NCBI GenBank assembly: GCA_037903475.1
Contig: JBAJFG010000445.1
Location: 2,294,001-2,358,000 of the forward strand
Origin: Ancylostoma caninum
Lineage: Eukaryota > Nematoda > Chromadorea > Rhabditida > Ancylostomatidae
Reading direction: 5' to 3'
DNA length: 64,000 bases
Shown here: piece by piece, positions 11,699 to 22,751 of the stretch
How positions within the stretch are numbered: position 1 is the first letter of the stretch
Layout: every line of letters begins with the position of its first letter
The notes under the pieces: model-generated
What the model was told of the DNA's origin: nothing
Seen by the model: the letters and a program-made list of their open reading frames with translations, nothing else
The model's database searches: none
Made by a program: the position numbers and the translations under genes

Positions 11699-11900
11699 TT
11701 AGAGTACTGTGAATGCCTCCTCGCAACGACGCCTATGTAAGCATCTGCCGCCGCGTCGCAGCGGCTTCGACCGTACGACTTTGTCCGCCTGCATCGTCTG
11801 GACGCCACACTCTACTTCTCAGCGCAAGAGTGTGCGCTTCATCAGGACACCTTCTGCAATACTTCCAACAAGACTCTCTTCATCAACAGCGCAAAGGCGT
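11699..11900 (+). mobile_element. RTE 3' untranslated region fragment
   Basis: Matches the region just after the RTE stop codon (about 24013-24185) with blocks 'gtaagcatctgccgccgc' and 'cctgcatcgtctggac' and the 'caacaagactctcttcatc' end. No coding portion is present upstream, so it is a 5'-truncated insertion or a transferred tail. The frames 11709-12002 and 11713-11937 are shadows in this sequence. Confidence 0.7.
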
Positions 11901-12439
11901 CTACCATCAAGAGCGTGGAGCTGTTCAATTCCAGTAGGTCTGACCCCTCGTAATTACTGTATATACAGCAATAAATATTATTATATTTGCTACTATTCTT
12001 AAGAGCAAAACAATATCCGCGTGGCCATCCAATCTAAGGTGAAGGCGAGCAGCTTAATCACAACCACAATTGGTGCATCGGCTCCTTCGGATTGAGGTCG
12101 TTTCAATTTTGTACAATTCTCTACAATTGGCCGATTCAATACCTTGCAGTTTGCTTCAAATGATCAGTTTATTTCGTAACAATTGGTCAATTCAATTCCT
12201 GACAATTCTCTACAAGATTCCAGTATTTCTCAATAGCTCGTTCATACCTTCTCCTCCAAATTACTATAGCTGTTGCTTTTGGAAACTTCTCTTCCAACCG
12301 CAATTCTACGCGACTTGCACTTTCTTCACTATCTCCGACTACCATCACCTTTCGCGCGCACAATATCTTGAGACGCATTTCAAGGCACTCGAATCAATAC
12401 AGCTCGAAACGATTTTTCTGCGGCAGCAATAGGGAAAAT
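11901..12439. other. Leader region upstream of the Bel/Pao element, LTR not resolved
   Basis: AT-rich sequence with repeated 'caattctctacaa' and 'ttcaatt' blocks. It may contain a 5' LTR or leader, but I could not match it to sequence after the envelope region, so no LTR boundary is claimed. Confidence 0.35.
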
Positions 12440-12629
12440 TGAGGGACTTGCGAAAAACAGATACATTACTTACCTCTAAGAAGCGATTGTTGACTACATA
12501 CTATGTCAACAAACTCGACCACATCCTCAATAGCTTGAAAATGAGAAGCTTGAGGACACCCCTTGGGATCCCTCTCTGCAAGAAATACAAATAGACATTA
12601 TCCATAGGTTAGAGGAGGGTGTAAGCGTA

Positions 12630-13082
12630 ATGGAGCTCGCAATAGCTAAAGTTGAACGAGCGCTTCAGGAATTTGCATCACTTCTGGATACTAACTCACC
12701 CCTTGCTATCGATCAAAGCGATTTTGAAAGTTATGCTGGTAAAAGCGAACATATCTTAACGGTGGCATTTGATAACTTGCTTGTAGTGCAAGCCCGCCTC
12801 CGCGCACTCAAATGTGCAATAACCGCTCCAATTAGCAATCCAGCGCCTTCTTTGAAGGAATATACTCCGAATGCACCAATAGGTCAGGTTAAGATCAAGA
12901 CGTTAGACCTCCTCCTTATTCCTATCCCTACATTTGGAGGAAACATATGGGAATGGGATAACTTTTGGGGTATTTTCAATACTAATATCCATTTCAAGGA
13001 CCTCTCAAAGATGATTAAATACAATTACCTGCTGAATGCCCTGAGAGGTGAAGCGAGGGAGTCAATAAGAAAATCCAAGTGA
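12630..13082 (+). pseudogene. Bel/Pao gag, central part
   Basis: A 150-codon frame with a Glu/Leu-rich coiled-coil-like start and the gag signature 'IPTFGGNIWEWDNFWGIFN' near residues 96-114, followed by a 'LNALRGEAR' segment typical of Bel/Pao gag. The gag N-terminus can be traced back to about 12463 in another frame, so the true start is lost. After the stop at 13080 gag-like sequence continues in shifted frames to 13374. Gag would package element RNA in particles; this copy is frameshifted. Confidence 0.75.
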
Positions 13083-13373
13083 CGGGAGAAAATTATACCA
13101 AGGCAATACAATTCCTCCACAATAGATACAATAAGAAGCATTAGTTCAAGTGTTGGTGGAAAAAATGGAAAACTGCGCTCTTCGAGGTCCTTCAGTAAAG
13201 GGTCAACGCCAACTTTTGGAACAATTGCAGATGATCACGACCCGATTGGAAGACAAAGGTGAAGAAATCAGTGGCTCATGGCTCATTAAAAAGTCCTCTG
13301 CAAGTTCCCTGATTCAGTCAAATGGAAGACAAGAGCTAAAAAGCAGGGACTCTCATCGTCCTCACCATTCACA

Positions 13374-14057
13374 ATGAGCCTCCTCTTCCAATACATTGAT
13401 AAAATTCTATCTACAGAAGAGATGATTCTCACGTTTTCTCAAACGAAGGTTCCAACCTCGTCAAAGCCCAATGCATTTTTCAACAATAGATCGGCGCATT
13501 TTAAAGGGACCTGCATGTACTGTAAAGGGAATCATCTGTTTCACAGTTGCACTAAATATACGACATCACACGAATGCTCGCTCTACCTGTGCCAAAATAA
13601 TCTCTGCCTCATTTGTGCGTCATCACGTCATAGTACTACTCAATGCCGAGGGCGAATGTGTTTCAATTGTGGAGGTATGCACCATACTTCATGCTGCTGC
13701 AAGCGCGTGAGCAATACCGCTTCTAATCAGGTTACGGAAATATCAAAAATGGGAGCAACAAAGAAGCCCACAACAATAGCGCCGTTGAAAGAAAGGTCAC
13801 GGACAGGACAGCAAGATCTCTACCACAAGGTCCGTTCACACGTGGTCACAGTTCCCTCAGAAGCTAAGTCTCCTACTTCTCCTAGTAAAACATTGGCGGA
13901 AACGGCAATTCTTCAGCAACAGTTGCTTCCTAACAGATCTTCGCTCGCACATCCATGCCTACCCATCGGAGAAATAACGGTCATGGATCAGGCAAAGAAA
14001 ACGTTGGAGAAAGTTAGTGTGCTACTCGACACGGATGCAGAACTTTCCTTCATCTAG
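13374..14057 (+). pseudogene. Bel/Pao gag zinc-knuckle region and start of protease
   Basis: This 227-codon frame carries a Cys/His cluster at about residues 43-107, with 'CMYCKGNHLFHSC' first and 'MCFNCGGMHHTSCCCK' last, the extended CCHC pattern of Bel/Pao gag. The frame ends in 'SVLLDTDAELSFI', the start of the retropepsin-like protease. The active-site triad is usually Asp-Thr-Gly and here reads Asp-Thr-Asp (residues 219-221), followed at once by a stop, so the protease should be inactive. Confidence 0.8.
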
Positions 14058-14158
14058 CGCAATAGAGACTCCAATTACCAGTATGAGAAGTAAAGGAGGT
14101 TCGTTTAAATGCCTTTGGGTCCGATAGTGTTAAGAAAAGGAAATACAATAGGGTATGT

Positions 14159-14434
14159 TTGGAGGTATGGAATGCCAAAGGCACTCCTCATAACTTGGAT
14201 CTCCTCATCCACGACGTCCTCATTCGTTCGCTAGTAACGCCCAAAGTTCCTCATGACGATATCGAGTTCATTCGTTCCCTTGATTTGCCCATAGCATGGC
14301 GAAAGACTCTGGGCTCAGTTACGCCATCCATTCTTCTCGTATGCGATCAACTATGGTCCTCCGTTCGCAATGACAAACCGGCAATAGCGCTACCATCGGG
14401 TATGCATATCTCACCGACCAAGTTGGGTACTTGA
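14159..14434 (+). pseudogene. Bel/Pao protease C-terminal part and linker
   Basis: A 91-codon frame with a 'PSILLVCDQLWSSV' segment and a final 'LPSGMHISPTKLGT', matching the stretch between protease and RT in Bel/Pao polyproteins. It is out of frame with the DTD motif at 14030. Between 14434 and 14976 the polyprotein continues only as fragments in different frames. Confidence 0.65.
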
Positions 14435-14975
14435 TTTCTGGAAAGGCACAGCCACAAAAGGGACATGTAGCTCAAGTTTCGCAGTTCTTATAAGACGAAA
14501 TAAACAATTGGGAAGGCCGTTGATCAATGGACATGGTCGGCCACTATGCAATAAGATCAGAAGACGATACCATCTCCCAAGATGAGAGGGAACAATGGGA
14601 CAAATTCTAGGCACTCGATGCAGCGGGCACTGAAGAATTTTCTGGCACAGAGAAAGCAGCTCGTGCTGAGCAGGACAAGAAAGTTTGGCAACAACTCAAT
14701 GATACAATAGATGGGACGATCCGATGGGTACTACGTGAGACTGGAAGGAACAATATCCATTCCTACCAGACAATAAGGCACCAGCATATACATAGACGCC
14801 TTGTCAATGTATAGTCAGCAATAAGCAAGGATGACCAATTATAATACTAGACCAATACAATGCGATATTCCAAGATCAACATCGCCAAAATATAATAGAG
14901 CAAGTCGATGAAGCAATAACTTATCAGGGTCATCAAGTTCACTATATCCCTCACCAACCCGTCATAACGCCTCAC

Positions 14976-15830
14976 ATGACAATAACAAAACTACGAGTTG
15001 CCTTTGACGCCTCGGCACACTATAAGGGTTGTCCTTCCCTTAACGACGTACTACATTGGGGACCGGTGATACTCCTCCTATTCTACGGAATTCTACTCCG
15101 ATTTCGTATTGGAACAATTGCAATAATTTCGGATGTAGAAAAAGCCTTTCTACAAATCCGCTTACAAGGGAAGGATAGGGATGCGACCAGATGTTTTTGG
15201 CTTCGCGACCACAAGTCACCTCCCTCATTCAATAAAACGGTTACCTTCCGCTTCACTAGAGTTACACTTGGGTTAAAGTCATCTCGTTTCCTCTTAGCGG
15301 AAGCAACTCACTACCACCTCGATAGGTATGAGAACGAAAGCAACATGGTCCAGGATATAAAACGTAATTTGTACGTTGACAATCTTTTGTTAACGACTGA
15401 TACAATTGAAGAGGACGTAGGCATCTATCGTCAAACGAAGCAAATATTCCAAGATCTCAATATGAATTTGCGCGAATTCTGGTCCAACGATAACCACCTA
15501 ATGGAAACAATAAACGAAACAGACAAAACCTCGGGAACATCGCCGAAAGTTCTGGGGATCTTGTGGGATGTCATTTTGGTGTCGGTGTCCCTTCCAGACA
15601 CTCCCTTAGTCACAAAAAGAACAGTCGTAAATGCGATAGCTTCCATCGATGACCCTCTAGGGTGGATGATTCCCCTTCTCCACCGCGCCAAAATCTTCCT
15701 CTACAAGGGTTGTGGGAAGAACAATAGGAATGCTACACCATCCTTCCTAAGGAAAAGGCAGACGAGTAGAACAGGATCGTTGAGGCGGTTCAAGGATTCC
15801 AGAAGGGTACCTTATGCCCAAGCACGATAG
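14976..15830 (+). pseudogene. Bel/Pao reverse transcriptase
   Basis: A 284-codon frame. 'LRVAFDASA' near residue 6 and motif A 'ISDVEKAFLQI' at about residues 51-61 match Bel/Pao RT. The catalytic motif is 'LYVDNLLL' at about 132-139, so the second Asp of the usual YVDD is Asn; this should abolish polymerase activity. The thumb with 'VLGILWD' (near 188) and the start of the connection ('TKRTVVNAIASIDDPLGWM') follow. The fingers segment upstream is broken across frames at 14.6-14.97 kb. Confidence 0.85.
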
Positions 15831-15980
15831 GGCAATCCTGGTCACTTTTGCTGATGCTAGCTCATCATCCATTGCGGCCTTCACGTACCTATGCTACTCC
15901 AATAGTGCAACGATCATCATGGCAAAATCCAAACTTCCATCACTACAAGGGCAACCATTCCTAAGCTCGGACTCAACGCG

Positions 15981-16256
15981 ATGAAGTTGGCAATGAGATT
16001 ATCAAATTCGGTGTTCAGTGAACTAAAGGAAACCATCACTGTCACTGGCATATATCTGTTCTCCGATTCGGAGATTGTGCTGAGCAGGCCCAACCTTACG
16101 CCGGAACAAGAAGTAAGACCCTTTGTACACAACCGACTCGTCGAAATCCGCAATATCGCGTATCACATCATGAACCAACAATGCGAGGTGATGATCGGAT
16201 ATGTTTCATCCCTAGAAAATCCCGCAGATTGCGGAACTGATCAAAGAAGAAGCTAA
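15981..16256 (+). pseudogene. Bel/Pao RNase H-like region
   Basis: A 91-codon frame that includes 'LFSDSEIVL' followed by 'VRPFVHNRLVEIRN' and a 'SSLENPADCGT' segment, the usual end of the Bel/Pao RNase H and the start of the linker to integrase. The preceding RNase H portion (15.83-15.98 kb) is in other frames. The Asp in 'SDSE' matches the usual active-site position. Confidence 0.7.
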
Positions 16257-16642
16257 GACCTACTTATGGTGGTCGGGACCAGAGTTCATGCAATCTCCGC
16301 CCACATGTTGGCCTAATCAGAGCACGATTTTCACCTACCTCTTGGGTGATCAAGAAGAGATGACCCGGCAGCGAGCGAATAGCCCCGAACAGGTCCTCAC
16401 GGTTAAATTGCACTTCCATGGTGGCTCAGAACTCCTGCGGCCATCTCAACTTCGAACTTTCACGCAGGCCAAAAGATATGTGGCATATGTATTGTATTGC
16501 ATGTTTCATTTTTGGGGTTATTAATCGGATCAATAGGAAAGGCAATAACTAGATATTCCTGTCACTACTATCGAATCAAAGGCCAGAACAAGAGACAGGG
16601 TCCCACTGCTTAACTGGTTCAGAAATTCGACAAGCAGGAAAG

Positions 16643-16930
16643 ATGTTGATCTGTCATCATCAAACTACATTCGTCACTCCTCACATACTTCGTAGCCTCC
16701 AACAGCTCAACATACGACAAGACGAACAGGGTCTACTGCGCTGTTATGGACGACTGGACAACCACAACTCGATTATGAGGCGAAGAATCCTATCTTCGTC
16801 CTCTAGAAAAACTCTTCTCGCAGATATCATCAACCGAGATTCTCATCTCCAAGGACGCCCCGGCATCAATCACACTATAGCTCTAGTTAGGCAAGGACAC
16901 CACAGTTACGCTCCCAAGTCTCTTCTTTGA
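16643..16930 (+). pseudogene. Bel/Pao integrase N-terminal zinc-binding region
   Basis: A 95-codon frame that contains 'LRCYGRLDNH', 'HLQGRPGINHTIALVRQ' and 'YAPKSLL', typical of the segment before the Bel/Pao integrase core (consensus 'GRL', then 'H.GxxxTLxxxR..YWxP'). The HHCC histidines are partly present. A stop separates it from the core frame at 16994. Confidence 0.7.
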
Positions 16931-16993
16931 TACGAAAATGTATCAGATGTCAAATGATCAACAATCTCCCGTACGAGTAACCAACAAGAGGAT

Positions 16994-17497
16994 TTGCACA
17001 AAGAGAGAGCTCTACGCTCATACCCCTTTCAACATGTCGGTCTCGACTACTTTGGCCCGCTTTCAATCGCCACTTCATCGGGAGCACCAGGAAAAGTCTA
17101 TGGAGCCATCATAACATGTTTGACCACACGGCTTGTTCACCTCGACATCGTCTCTGACTTATCCACAATAGCTTTCCTCCACATGCTCCGTCGTTTCTTT
17201 GCCCGACGTGGAGTACCTCAGCCAATAACTAGTAACAATGCTCCCACTTCTGAAATGGGTGAGGCAATCCTGAACGGAAGCATTAGCGCTGTTCGGAGTG
17301 ATCCTTCTGTTGCACGAGCACTGAGCAATAGGGAGATTGAATGGCGCCATATCACCCCGTTCGCCCCACGGCAAGGGGGTTTCTACGAACGACTCATTAA
17401 ATCGGTCAAACACTCATTGTACAAGACACCAGGCCGCTCTATATTACCCTTTGAGGAACTGACGACAAACTTGATAGAGATAGAAGACGACCACTGA
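16994..17497 (+). pseudogene. Bel/Pao integrase catalytic core
   Basis: A 167-codon frame. 'PFQHVGLDYFGPLSI' (Asp18) is the first member of the DDE triad. The second, usually in 'SDNAP', reads 'SNNAP' (residues 80-84), so Asp is replaced by Asn. The third lies in 'GGFYERLIKSVK' (Glu132). Integrase would insert the cDNA into the chromosome; loss of the second Asp predicts inactivity. Copy 2 at 30.72 kb keeps 'CDNAP' but has lost the segment that follows. Confidence 0.85.
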
Positions 17498-17529
17498 CAT
17501 ATATCACGAGTGAACCTTACGAGGACCTC

Positions 17530-18015
17530 GTGCTGCGACCTGTTGACCTTCTTCAAAAAGAGCTGGTTGTTTTCCATCCAATAGGGCAAGGAACGGAAGA
17601 AATTGATGACCCGCAATATTTTCCATCGGAAGACATAGGCTCGAACGAAGCGACAAGCTATAAAGGCACTGGAGACATCTTGCTAACTCACCGAGAAATT
17701 CTGGAACATTTGGCAAACACAATATTTGACGGCTCGTGGGAAACACACCCTTCAAGTGACAAGAAAAAGAGTTATGCACAACCGCCATTCGAAGGAACAC
17801 TAGTTTTGATAAGCGATCCAATACTGCCTCGTCACTCTTGGAAGATGGGTACAATAGATCAAGTAATAGCAAACGCCAGGGGGACAATTCTTGGAGCGGT
17901 CGTACGTTTAACTTCTCAGCGAGTCATACGTCGACCAGTCAACCTTCTCATACCATTAGAATTCGATGACGATTCCGCTCAAGGGGCGGAACGTTCTGAA
18001 CAGTCTCCCAACTGA
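17530..18015 (+). pseudogene. Bel/Pao integrase C-terminal domain (DUF5641-like)
   Basis: A 161-codon frame. The end matches the DUF5641 type of Bel/Pao polyproteins: 'VLISDPILPRHSWKMGTI' near 107-124, then 'ARGTILGAVVRL' and 'VIRRPVNLLIPLEF'. It follows the integrase core with about 30 bases between frames. The polyprotein tail continues after the palindromic insertion at 18069-18324 with 'ARYNIRKRRHVDYSE'. Confidence 0.75.
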
Positions 18016-18068
18016 TAAGGAGACGCCCCAGAATATCGTCCGTTACCAGGTCAGAAGGAGACAGGTGC

Positions 18069-18324
18069 TATCTCTGATAACTGTGCAGGACGAACGCAGA
18101 CCAAACGCCGTAATGGTTCGGTTAGAAACCCTAGCAACGGTTGTCAGTTGCTGCCATCCTCCCCTTGATCGCTGCCATCCCTCAGCAATTGCTGCTAAAG
18201 GGCCGACAGATTGAGCAGCAATCAAGGGGAGGATGGCAGCAACTGGCAACCGTTGCTGCTAGGGTTTCTATCCAAACCATTACGCCGTTCGGGCTGCGTT
18301 CGTGCTGCACAGTTACCAGAGATA
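18069..18324. mobile_element. TA-flanked palindromic (foldback) MITE inside Bel/Pao
   Basis: Left arm 18071-18169 and right arm 18221-18322 are inverted copies of about 100 bases with about 90 percent identity. Ends read TA-'tctctgataactgtgcag' on the left and the inverse of 'tctctggtaactgtgcag' on the right, followed by TA. The spacer (18170-18220) is itself rich in 'cagcaattgctg'. The element interrupts the polyprotein tail and creates false frames on both strands. TA borders suggest Tc1/mariner-type mobilisation; no transposase is encoded. Confidence 0.75.
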
Positions 18325-18329
18325 GAAGA

Positions 18330-18693
18330 CCAGCCGAAACCTCAAGCACGATATAACATTCGTAAGAGGAGACATGTCGACTACTCTGAAAAAGAGGAAG
18401 AAGATACATTTCAAGGTTCTTCATGGAGTCTGTTCTCAATAACAGCGCTGTTACAGGTTACAATTGTCCTTCTTCTTTCATCTTTCGCTGGCACGACAAC
18501 GTCAGGAACACCAAAGGCGTCAATACGTCCCATGCAATGCATACTACCGGATCAGATGCCCTATGGGATATGCGCGGAGCACTACTCGTTCAACTATAAA
18601 ACCCACAATCTAATGAAACCATCGCTCTCCCACCAGAAATCGTATTACAAGAACATCGGGTGCAATGGAAGTACTCTGAAGAAAATTCAGTAA
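18330..18693 (+). pseudogene. End of Bel/Pao pol and start of envelope-like gene
   Basis: In the frame that ends at 18693, a basic pol tail ('RYNIRKRRHVDYS') is followed by an acidic stretch and then a hydrophobic signal-like segment 'ITALLQVTIVLLLSSFAG' (about 18436-18490), the probable start of the envelope-like product. The join between pol and env in this copy is therefore read through. The upstream part of this frame (18211-18330) lies in the palindrome and is not native. Confidence 0.6.
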
Positions 18694-18792
18694 ACACCAT
18701 TGAAATTACTTGCCCTCCCAGTCCATTTTGTCAGTCAATACGGTGTACCTTCTGTTCCGCCAATATCCTAAATCCTGAATGTTGGCCTAAAC

Positions 18793-19248
18793 ATGCAATA
18801 TTCGCCAGCGCAATACTGTTGTTTTATAACTGGGTGCTACGTCTTCTTTTATGTACAACTAGTGCTAGGTAAGCCACTACAAGTCGCGGGACGCATACTG
18901 TGGGCAATAGCGCGATATGTCATTCGCCACTGCTGGCGTCTCAGAAGGGGTACGAACAGAGGACCAATCTCGCGGAGACGAATTGCGGAAATCATAGCGA
19001 TAGCCTTCCTGATCCAGCTGACTCAACAATGCCTGCAGATTAACCTGTTCACGCATTACTCCACAATATGTACAAAAGGAAGAGAAATAACTTGTCAAGT
19101 TCAGGTTTTGGAGGTCTCCAAAATTACCCCAATCAAGCGCGAAGCATGTCTTCGTTTGTCGCAAACCAATACTGCAGTTCATGAGATTCACCTGCAGTGG
19201 AACTCACCAGTGCTGACTTGTGAACCCATAACAAATCTTTTCACATGA
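18793..19248 (+). pseudogene. Envelope-like glycoprotein fragment, copy 1
   Basis: Cys-rich frame with a hydrophobic stretch and a basic block at about residues 50-60; its homologue is the larger frame 31857-32495 in copy 2. After 19248 the region is broken by stops, but a Cys-rich 'SCGGLGCDCF' motif is visible at about 19395-19424. That motif resembles the class II-type glycoprotein (phlebovirus G2-like) in envelope genes of some nematode Bel/Pao elements. The assignment is by motif only and the gene is clearly broken. Confidence 0.6.
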
Positions 19249-19734
19249 GACACAAGGTGATCGACAGCAAACGTTGTCCGCACAGCGGTTCTTGTGTCGG
19301 TACCAAATGTGGCTCCATTACCGCATCCAGCCTCATCCCGGAGTTAGCGATAGGGAACCAATATCTCGGTAACACCGCGTGTGTTGAATCATGCGGAGGA
19401 TTAGGTTGCGATTGCTTCTAACCCAGTTCGGGTTGTCTGTTCTATAGAATCTATTTGGTCCCAGTCAGCGACAATATTTTTGAAATATTCCCTGCAATAG
19501 ATGGACTGAAGCAGCTAAGATATAGGTCACCCATCTGGACCGCATGCGGAAAAGGTCTAATACAGTAACCCAGCTCTTACTGACCAATGTGCCTGTCAAA
19601 TGGGATACATTCACCATTACTCATTCGAATATCGGGATACCACCCGTTGAAGACCCCATTTATCTCCAACAATAAAACCACAGCTCTTTGGAAACCAAAT
19701 ATGATGCCCGCTTTACGATGTTCTAACCATACCA

Positions 19735-20274
19735 GTGCACGAAACAGCCTGTGAGGTATTTGACGATTGTGTGTGCCTCCCTTCAGAAACAAAAGCCAAC
19801 TGCAAATGCGAGAACTTTCCTATAGGAAAATGGTTTAGAAGTCTATCGAACCAGTTGCCTGCGGTTTTTCCGTCAATATCCTTCCAGCAAGACCCACTGA
19901 AAAAAGTTCAAGCGACTGTGTCAGGTATGGTGACATCAGAAATCATTTTATCCTTTCAAGACACACTTCGGACTGAAATCTTAGTCGACGATGCAATATG
20001 CAAGATCCAAGCGGGAGAGATCACAGGATGTTACAATTGTGCTAAAGGGAGAAATGCTCACGCACTCTGTACATCTTCCCTAGACAATATGCAAGCAGAA
20101 GTAGTGTGCGATTCGTCTACCTTTACACTATCATGCAATACCACTGGAATTGAATCCACGTTGCGCTTTAGTCTTTCCCAGGCCAGGATCCAAATTCTCT
20201 GTACGGTATCAAACATCATCATTCGAACTAGGCGGAATTCTCAGGTTCACTGGTTCTGCATAGGGACTAATTAA
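19735..20274 (+). pseudogene. Envelope-like ectodomain fragment, copy 1
   Basis: A 179-codon Cys-rich frame with 'CVCLPSETKANCKC' near its start and later 'GCYNCAKGRNAHALC', consistent with the extracellular part of the same glycoprotein. It lies in the order expected before the membrane anchor at 20297. In copy 2 the equivalent part (32849-33121) has 'CKVCTCIPAEVRMHCDC'. Confidence 0.6.
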
Positions 20275-20296
20275 ACAATGGCTTGAAGGAGAATCC

Positions 20297-20611
20297 ATGA
20301 CTTCTGCATCACTCTCGTGGACGATTTTTTTTCATATCTACACAATCTTTTTTCAGTGGTATAGAACATTAGCAGTAGCAATTGTAACCCTACTCACAAT
20401 GATAGCAGTAACGTATGTTTTTCTCTCCACATATGGGGTGAAACTGCTATGCGGATTCGTTCATTTCATCTTCCAATCCGTTTTCGGAACAATAACATTT
20501 TTCCTAAAAGGCATATGCCTGGTGTATTCTAGATTGGTAATGGCAAGGAACGAATATCCAACAGAAATGGAAAAGTTGGCGACTCTTCATCAGGCAAAAG
20601 GAAAACGGTAG
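20297..20611 (+). pseudogene. Envelope-like membrane anchor, copy 1
   Basis: A 104-codon frame dominated by two long hydrophobic stretches ('AVAIVTLLTMIAVTYVFL' and 'LLCGFVHFIFQSVFGTITFF') followed by a short charged tail, as expected for the C-terminal membrane segment of an envelope-like protein. The related frame in copy 2 is 33263-33595. A further frame, 20688-20954, has no recognised domain. Confidence 0.6.
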
Positions 20612-20960
20612 AGTCAGAGATCACTAGCGCGATCGACAATATCATTACTCGCATACGAGTCGGAGTCGTCGACGCTTCCTGGACCTCATGACGCACACTT
20701 CTTCGGAGGCTGGAGCTGGAGCACAAGCGCTCCAACTTTGCAAGCTCATCAGGGACGCAACAATAGGAACAGAGGAATCGACCAGTTGGCAAGGGAGTGC
20801 ACCGGCCGTAAATGAGTCCCTCGTCGAGTATTGCGAAACATTAGAGGAGCCACCAGCCATGTATGTGTTTGGTGCAGCAAATACGAAAACATCAAAATTG
20901 TTGGAAATTTCATCTGTTTCATACCATATAAAGACGCTTAAGGAAAGCAGCTGAGGCGGC

Positions 20961-21269
20961 ACCTACACTCGTGTAGAGTATAGCACCCTGCTTCGCTTAC
21001 GCGATCCATAACTGCCGCAAATATAGGTGACCGCGAAGAAGGGATATCCATCGACGCCACGGTTAGCGGCATTGGCGGCAGTTATTGCCATCGAACTCGA
21101 ATGACTGGATTACAAGTGGAACATCGTCGGCCCAAAGATTCCTCAAACACTTAGCAAATTCATTTGGATTAAAAGCTCTGCAGACACTCTGCAGTATCCG
21201 GAAAAGGCAAACTATTAAAAGAGAAGCTATTGATGTAGTCATAAATGACAGAGTTGTTCCAATTTTTTC
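20961..21269. other. Junction between Bel/Pao and RTE
   Basis: About 300 bases with a short inverted repeat ('aactgccgc' near 21010 and 'gcggcagtt' near 21075). It may hold the Bel/Pao 3' end, but no LTR could be matched. Confidence 0.35.
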
Positions 21270-21390
21270 TTAGACAGAGACGAGGAGACACCAGCTGCTG
21301 AACGCCACCTTCGACACTGGAGAAGAACTGTTCCTTGGAACCTGCGACAGTAGAGGAGTTGGTGGAGTCGGTGTCCTCATCAACACGAAC

Positions 21391-21990
21391 TTGGACGTTC
21401 ATGAACATCGATTCATTCGAACAGCTAACAACTCGAATCGGACGTTTGCGGTTGAGAAGATGTGGATCAATACCGGCCTTGACAATCTTCGTCGCCTACG
21501 CTCCAACATCCAGCTAGACGAAGAGGAGATTGAGACCTTCTATATGGACTTGGAGAAGTTCTACAGGGAAGACCACACATTCTACAAGATCATAGTTGGC
21601 GACTTCAACGCCAAGATTGGCCCTAAGAGAACGCCTGAGGAACTTCAAATCGGTACCCACGGCCTGCAGTGGAACGAACAGGGAGAGAGGCTGTTTAAGT
21701 TTATCATGACGACGAAGACCATCCATGGTTACTCACAATCTCAGAAGCCAACCTCCCTACGCTGGGCGTGGGAGTCACCCGGTAGAGAGTACCATAATGA
21801 AATTGACCACATCATCTTCAATCGAAGGTTCTGCCTGACCGACGTCGGTGTTGTACCAAAGTTCTATACCGGATCCGACCATCGCCTCCTTCGTGCAAGA
21901 TTCTTCTTCTCACGCAAAGGAGAGAAAGCCGTGAAGTTTAAGAGAAGGAGTCCAAACCCGTCATCAATTGGGATCTTTTCACTTCACTAG
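21391..21990 (+). pseudogene. RTE endonuclease domain
   Basis: A 199-codon frame. 'IVGDFNAKIG' (residues 68-77), 'HNEIDHIIFNRR' and 'GSDHRLLRARF' are the conserved blocks of apurinic-like (EEP) endonucleases, including the terminal SDH catalytic motif. The N-terminal catalytic block is absent: homology starts at about 21314 with 'EELFLGTCDSRGVGGVG' in a frame that then joins this one. In the intact element the domain nicks target DNA. Confidence 0.8.
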
Positions 21991-22241
21991 CCGGCTCTTG
22001 AGAAGATGCGGTTGTCGACTACATCGACGAAGAGTACGATTGGCTTGTTCAGCATCTCCGTGACAGCGCAAAGAGCGCCGAGGGTTCAAGAGTCACCAAG
22101 GGACGACTGTCCTACGAGACCCTCGAGCTTATACACCAGCGTGGAGCCGCGAGAGCCACAGGCAACTACCAGCTAACATCCGAGCTCGCAAAACGGTGCA
22201 GAGAAGCGATAAAAGAAGACCTCAAGGAGAGACGAGCAGCA

Positions 22242-22751
22242 GTGTTGGCCGAAGCCACAGAGGCAGGGAAAAATATTCGCTGCGCCCGCCGAGACTTCGC
22301 CAATCGCAACACCAAGAAGTCCGCCCTCCGGCGCCCAGACGGAACGAATTCTTCATCAAGACGGGTAATGGAGAAGGTCATCTACGACTTCTACTCGGAT
22401 CTCTTCGATAGCCACGTCCACCTCCCTCAATGTCATCTTAGGGAGGACGGGTATGTTGTCCCATCGGCTCTCCCTTCCGGAGTCCGACATGCCATCAAGT
22501 CGTTGAAGAATCGTACAGCACCGGGCCCCGGTAGGATTCGACCGGAACATCTGAAAAACCTACCGCCAGTTCTCATCACCACCAGGGTAGGCTTTTCACG
22601 CGGTATCTGTCGGAATGCAAGGTACCTAACCAATGGAAGACCAGCAGGACCGTGTTGCTGTACAAGAAGGGAGACCCGCAGGACATCGGCAATTATCGCC
22701 GCATCTGCCTACTGTCCGTCGTCTAGAAGCTTTTCACGCGAGTGGTCCTAA
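22242..22751 (+). pseudogene. RTE linker and start of reverse transcriptase
   Basis: The stretch between endonuclease and RT. Basic helical sequence is followed by 'LKNRTAPGPGRIRPEHLKNL', the APGxDxIRxE block at the start of RTE/CR1-type RTs. The expected Asp or equivalent is Arg here ('GPGRIRPE'). A frameshift follows near 22560, after which the fingers motifs continue in another frame until the frame beginning at 22633 takes over. Confidence 0.75.

Larger units (their letters stand above)
12440..20960 (+). mobile_element. Bel/Pao LTR retrotransposon with envelope-like gene, degenerate copy 1
   Basis: The order on the plus strand is gag with zinc knuckles, aspartic protease, reverse transcriptase, RNase H, integrase, an integrase C-terminal domain of the DUF5641 type, then an envelope-like region. 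This is the Bel/Pao order. It is broken by many stops and frameshifts, and key catalytic residues are changed in protease, RT and integrase. A palindromic element sits at 18069-18324. Flanking LTRs were not identified. A second partial copy of the same family is at 30.72-33.6 kb. Confidence 0.85.

Noticed and set aside
11709..12002. 97-codon frame as a gene
   Set aside because: It lies in the RTE 3' untranslated fragment that is also present, non-coding, after the RTE stop codon at 24.0 kb.
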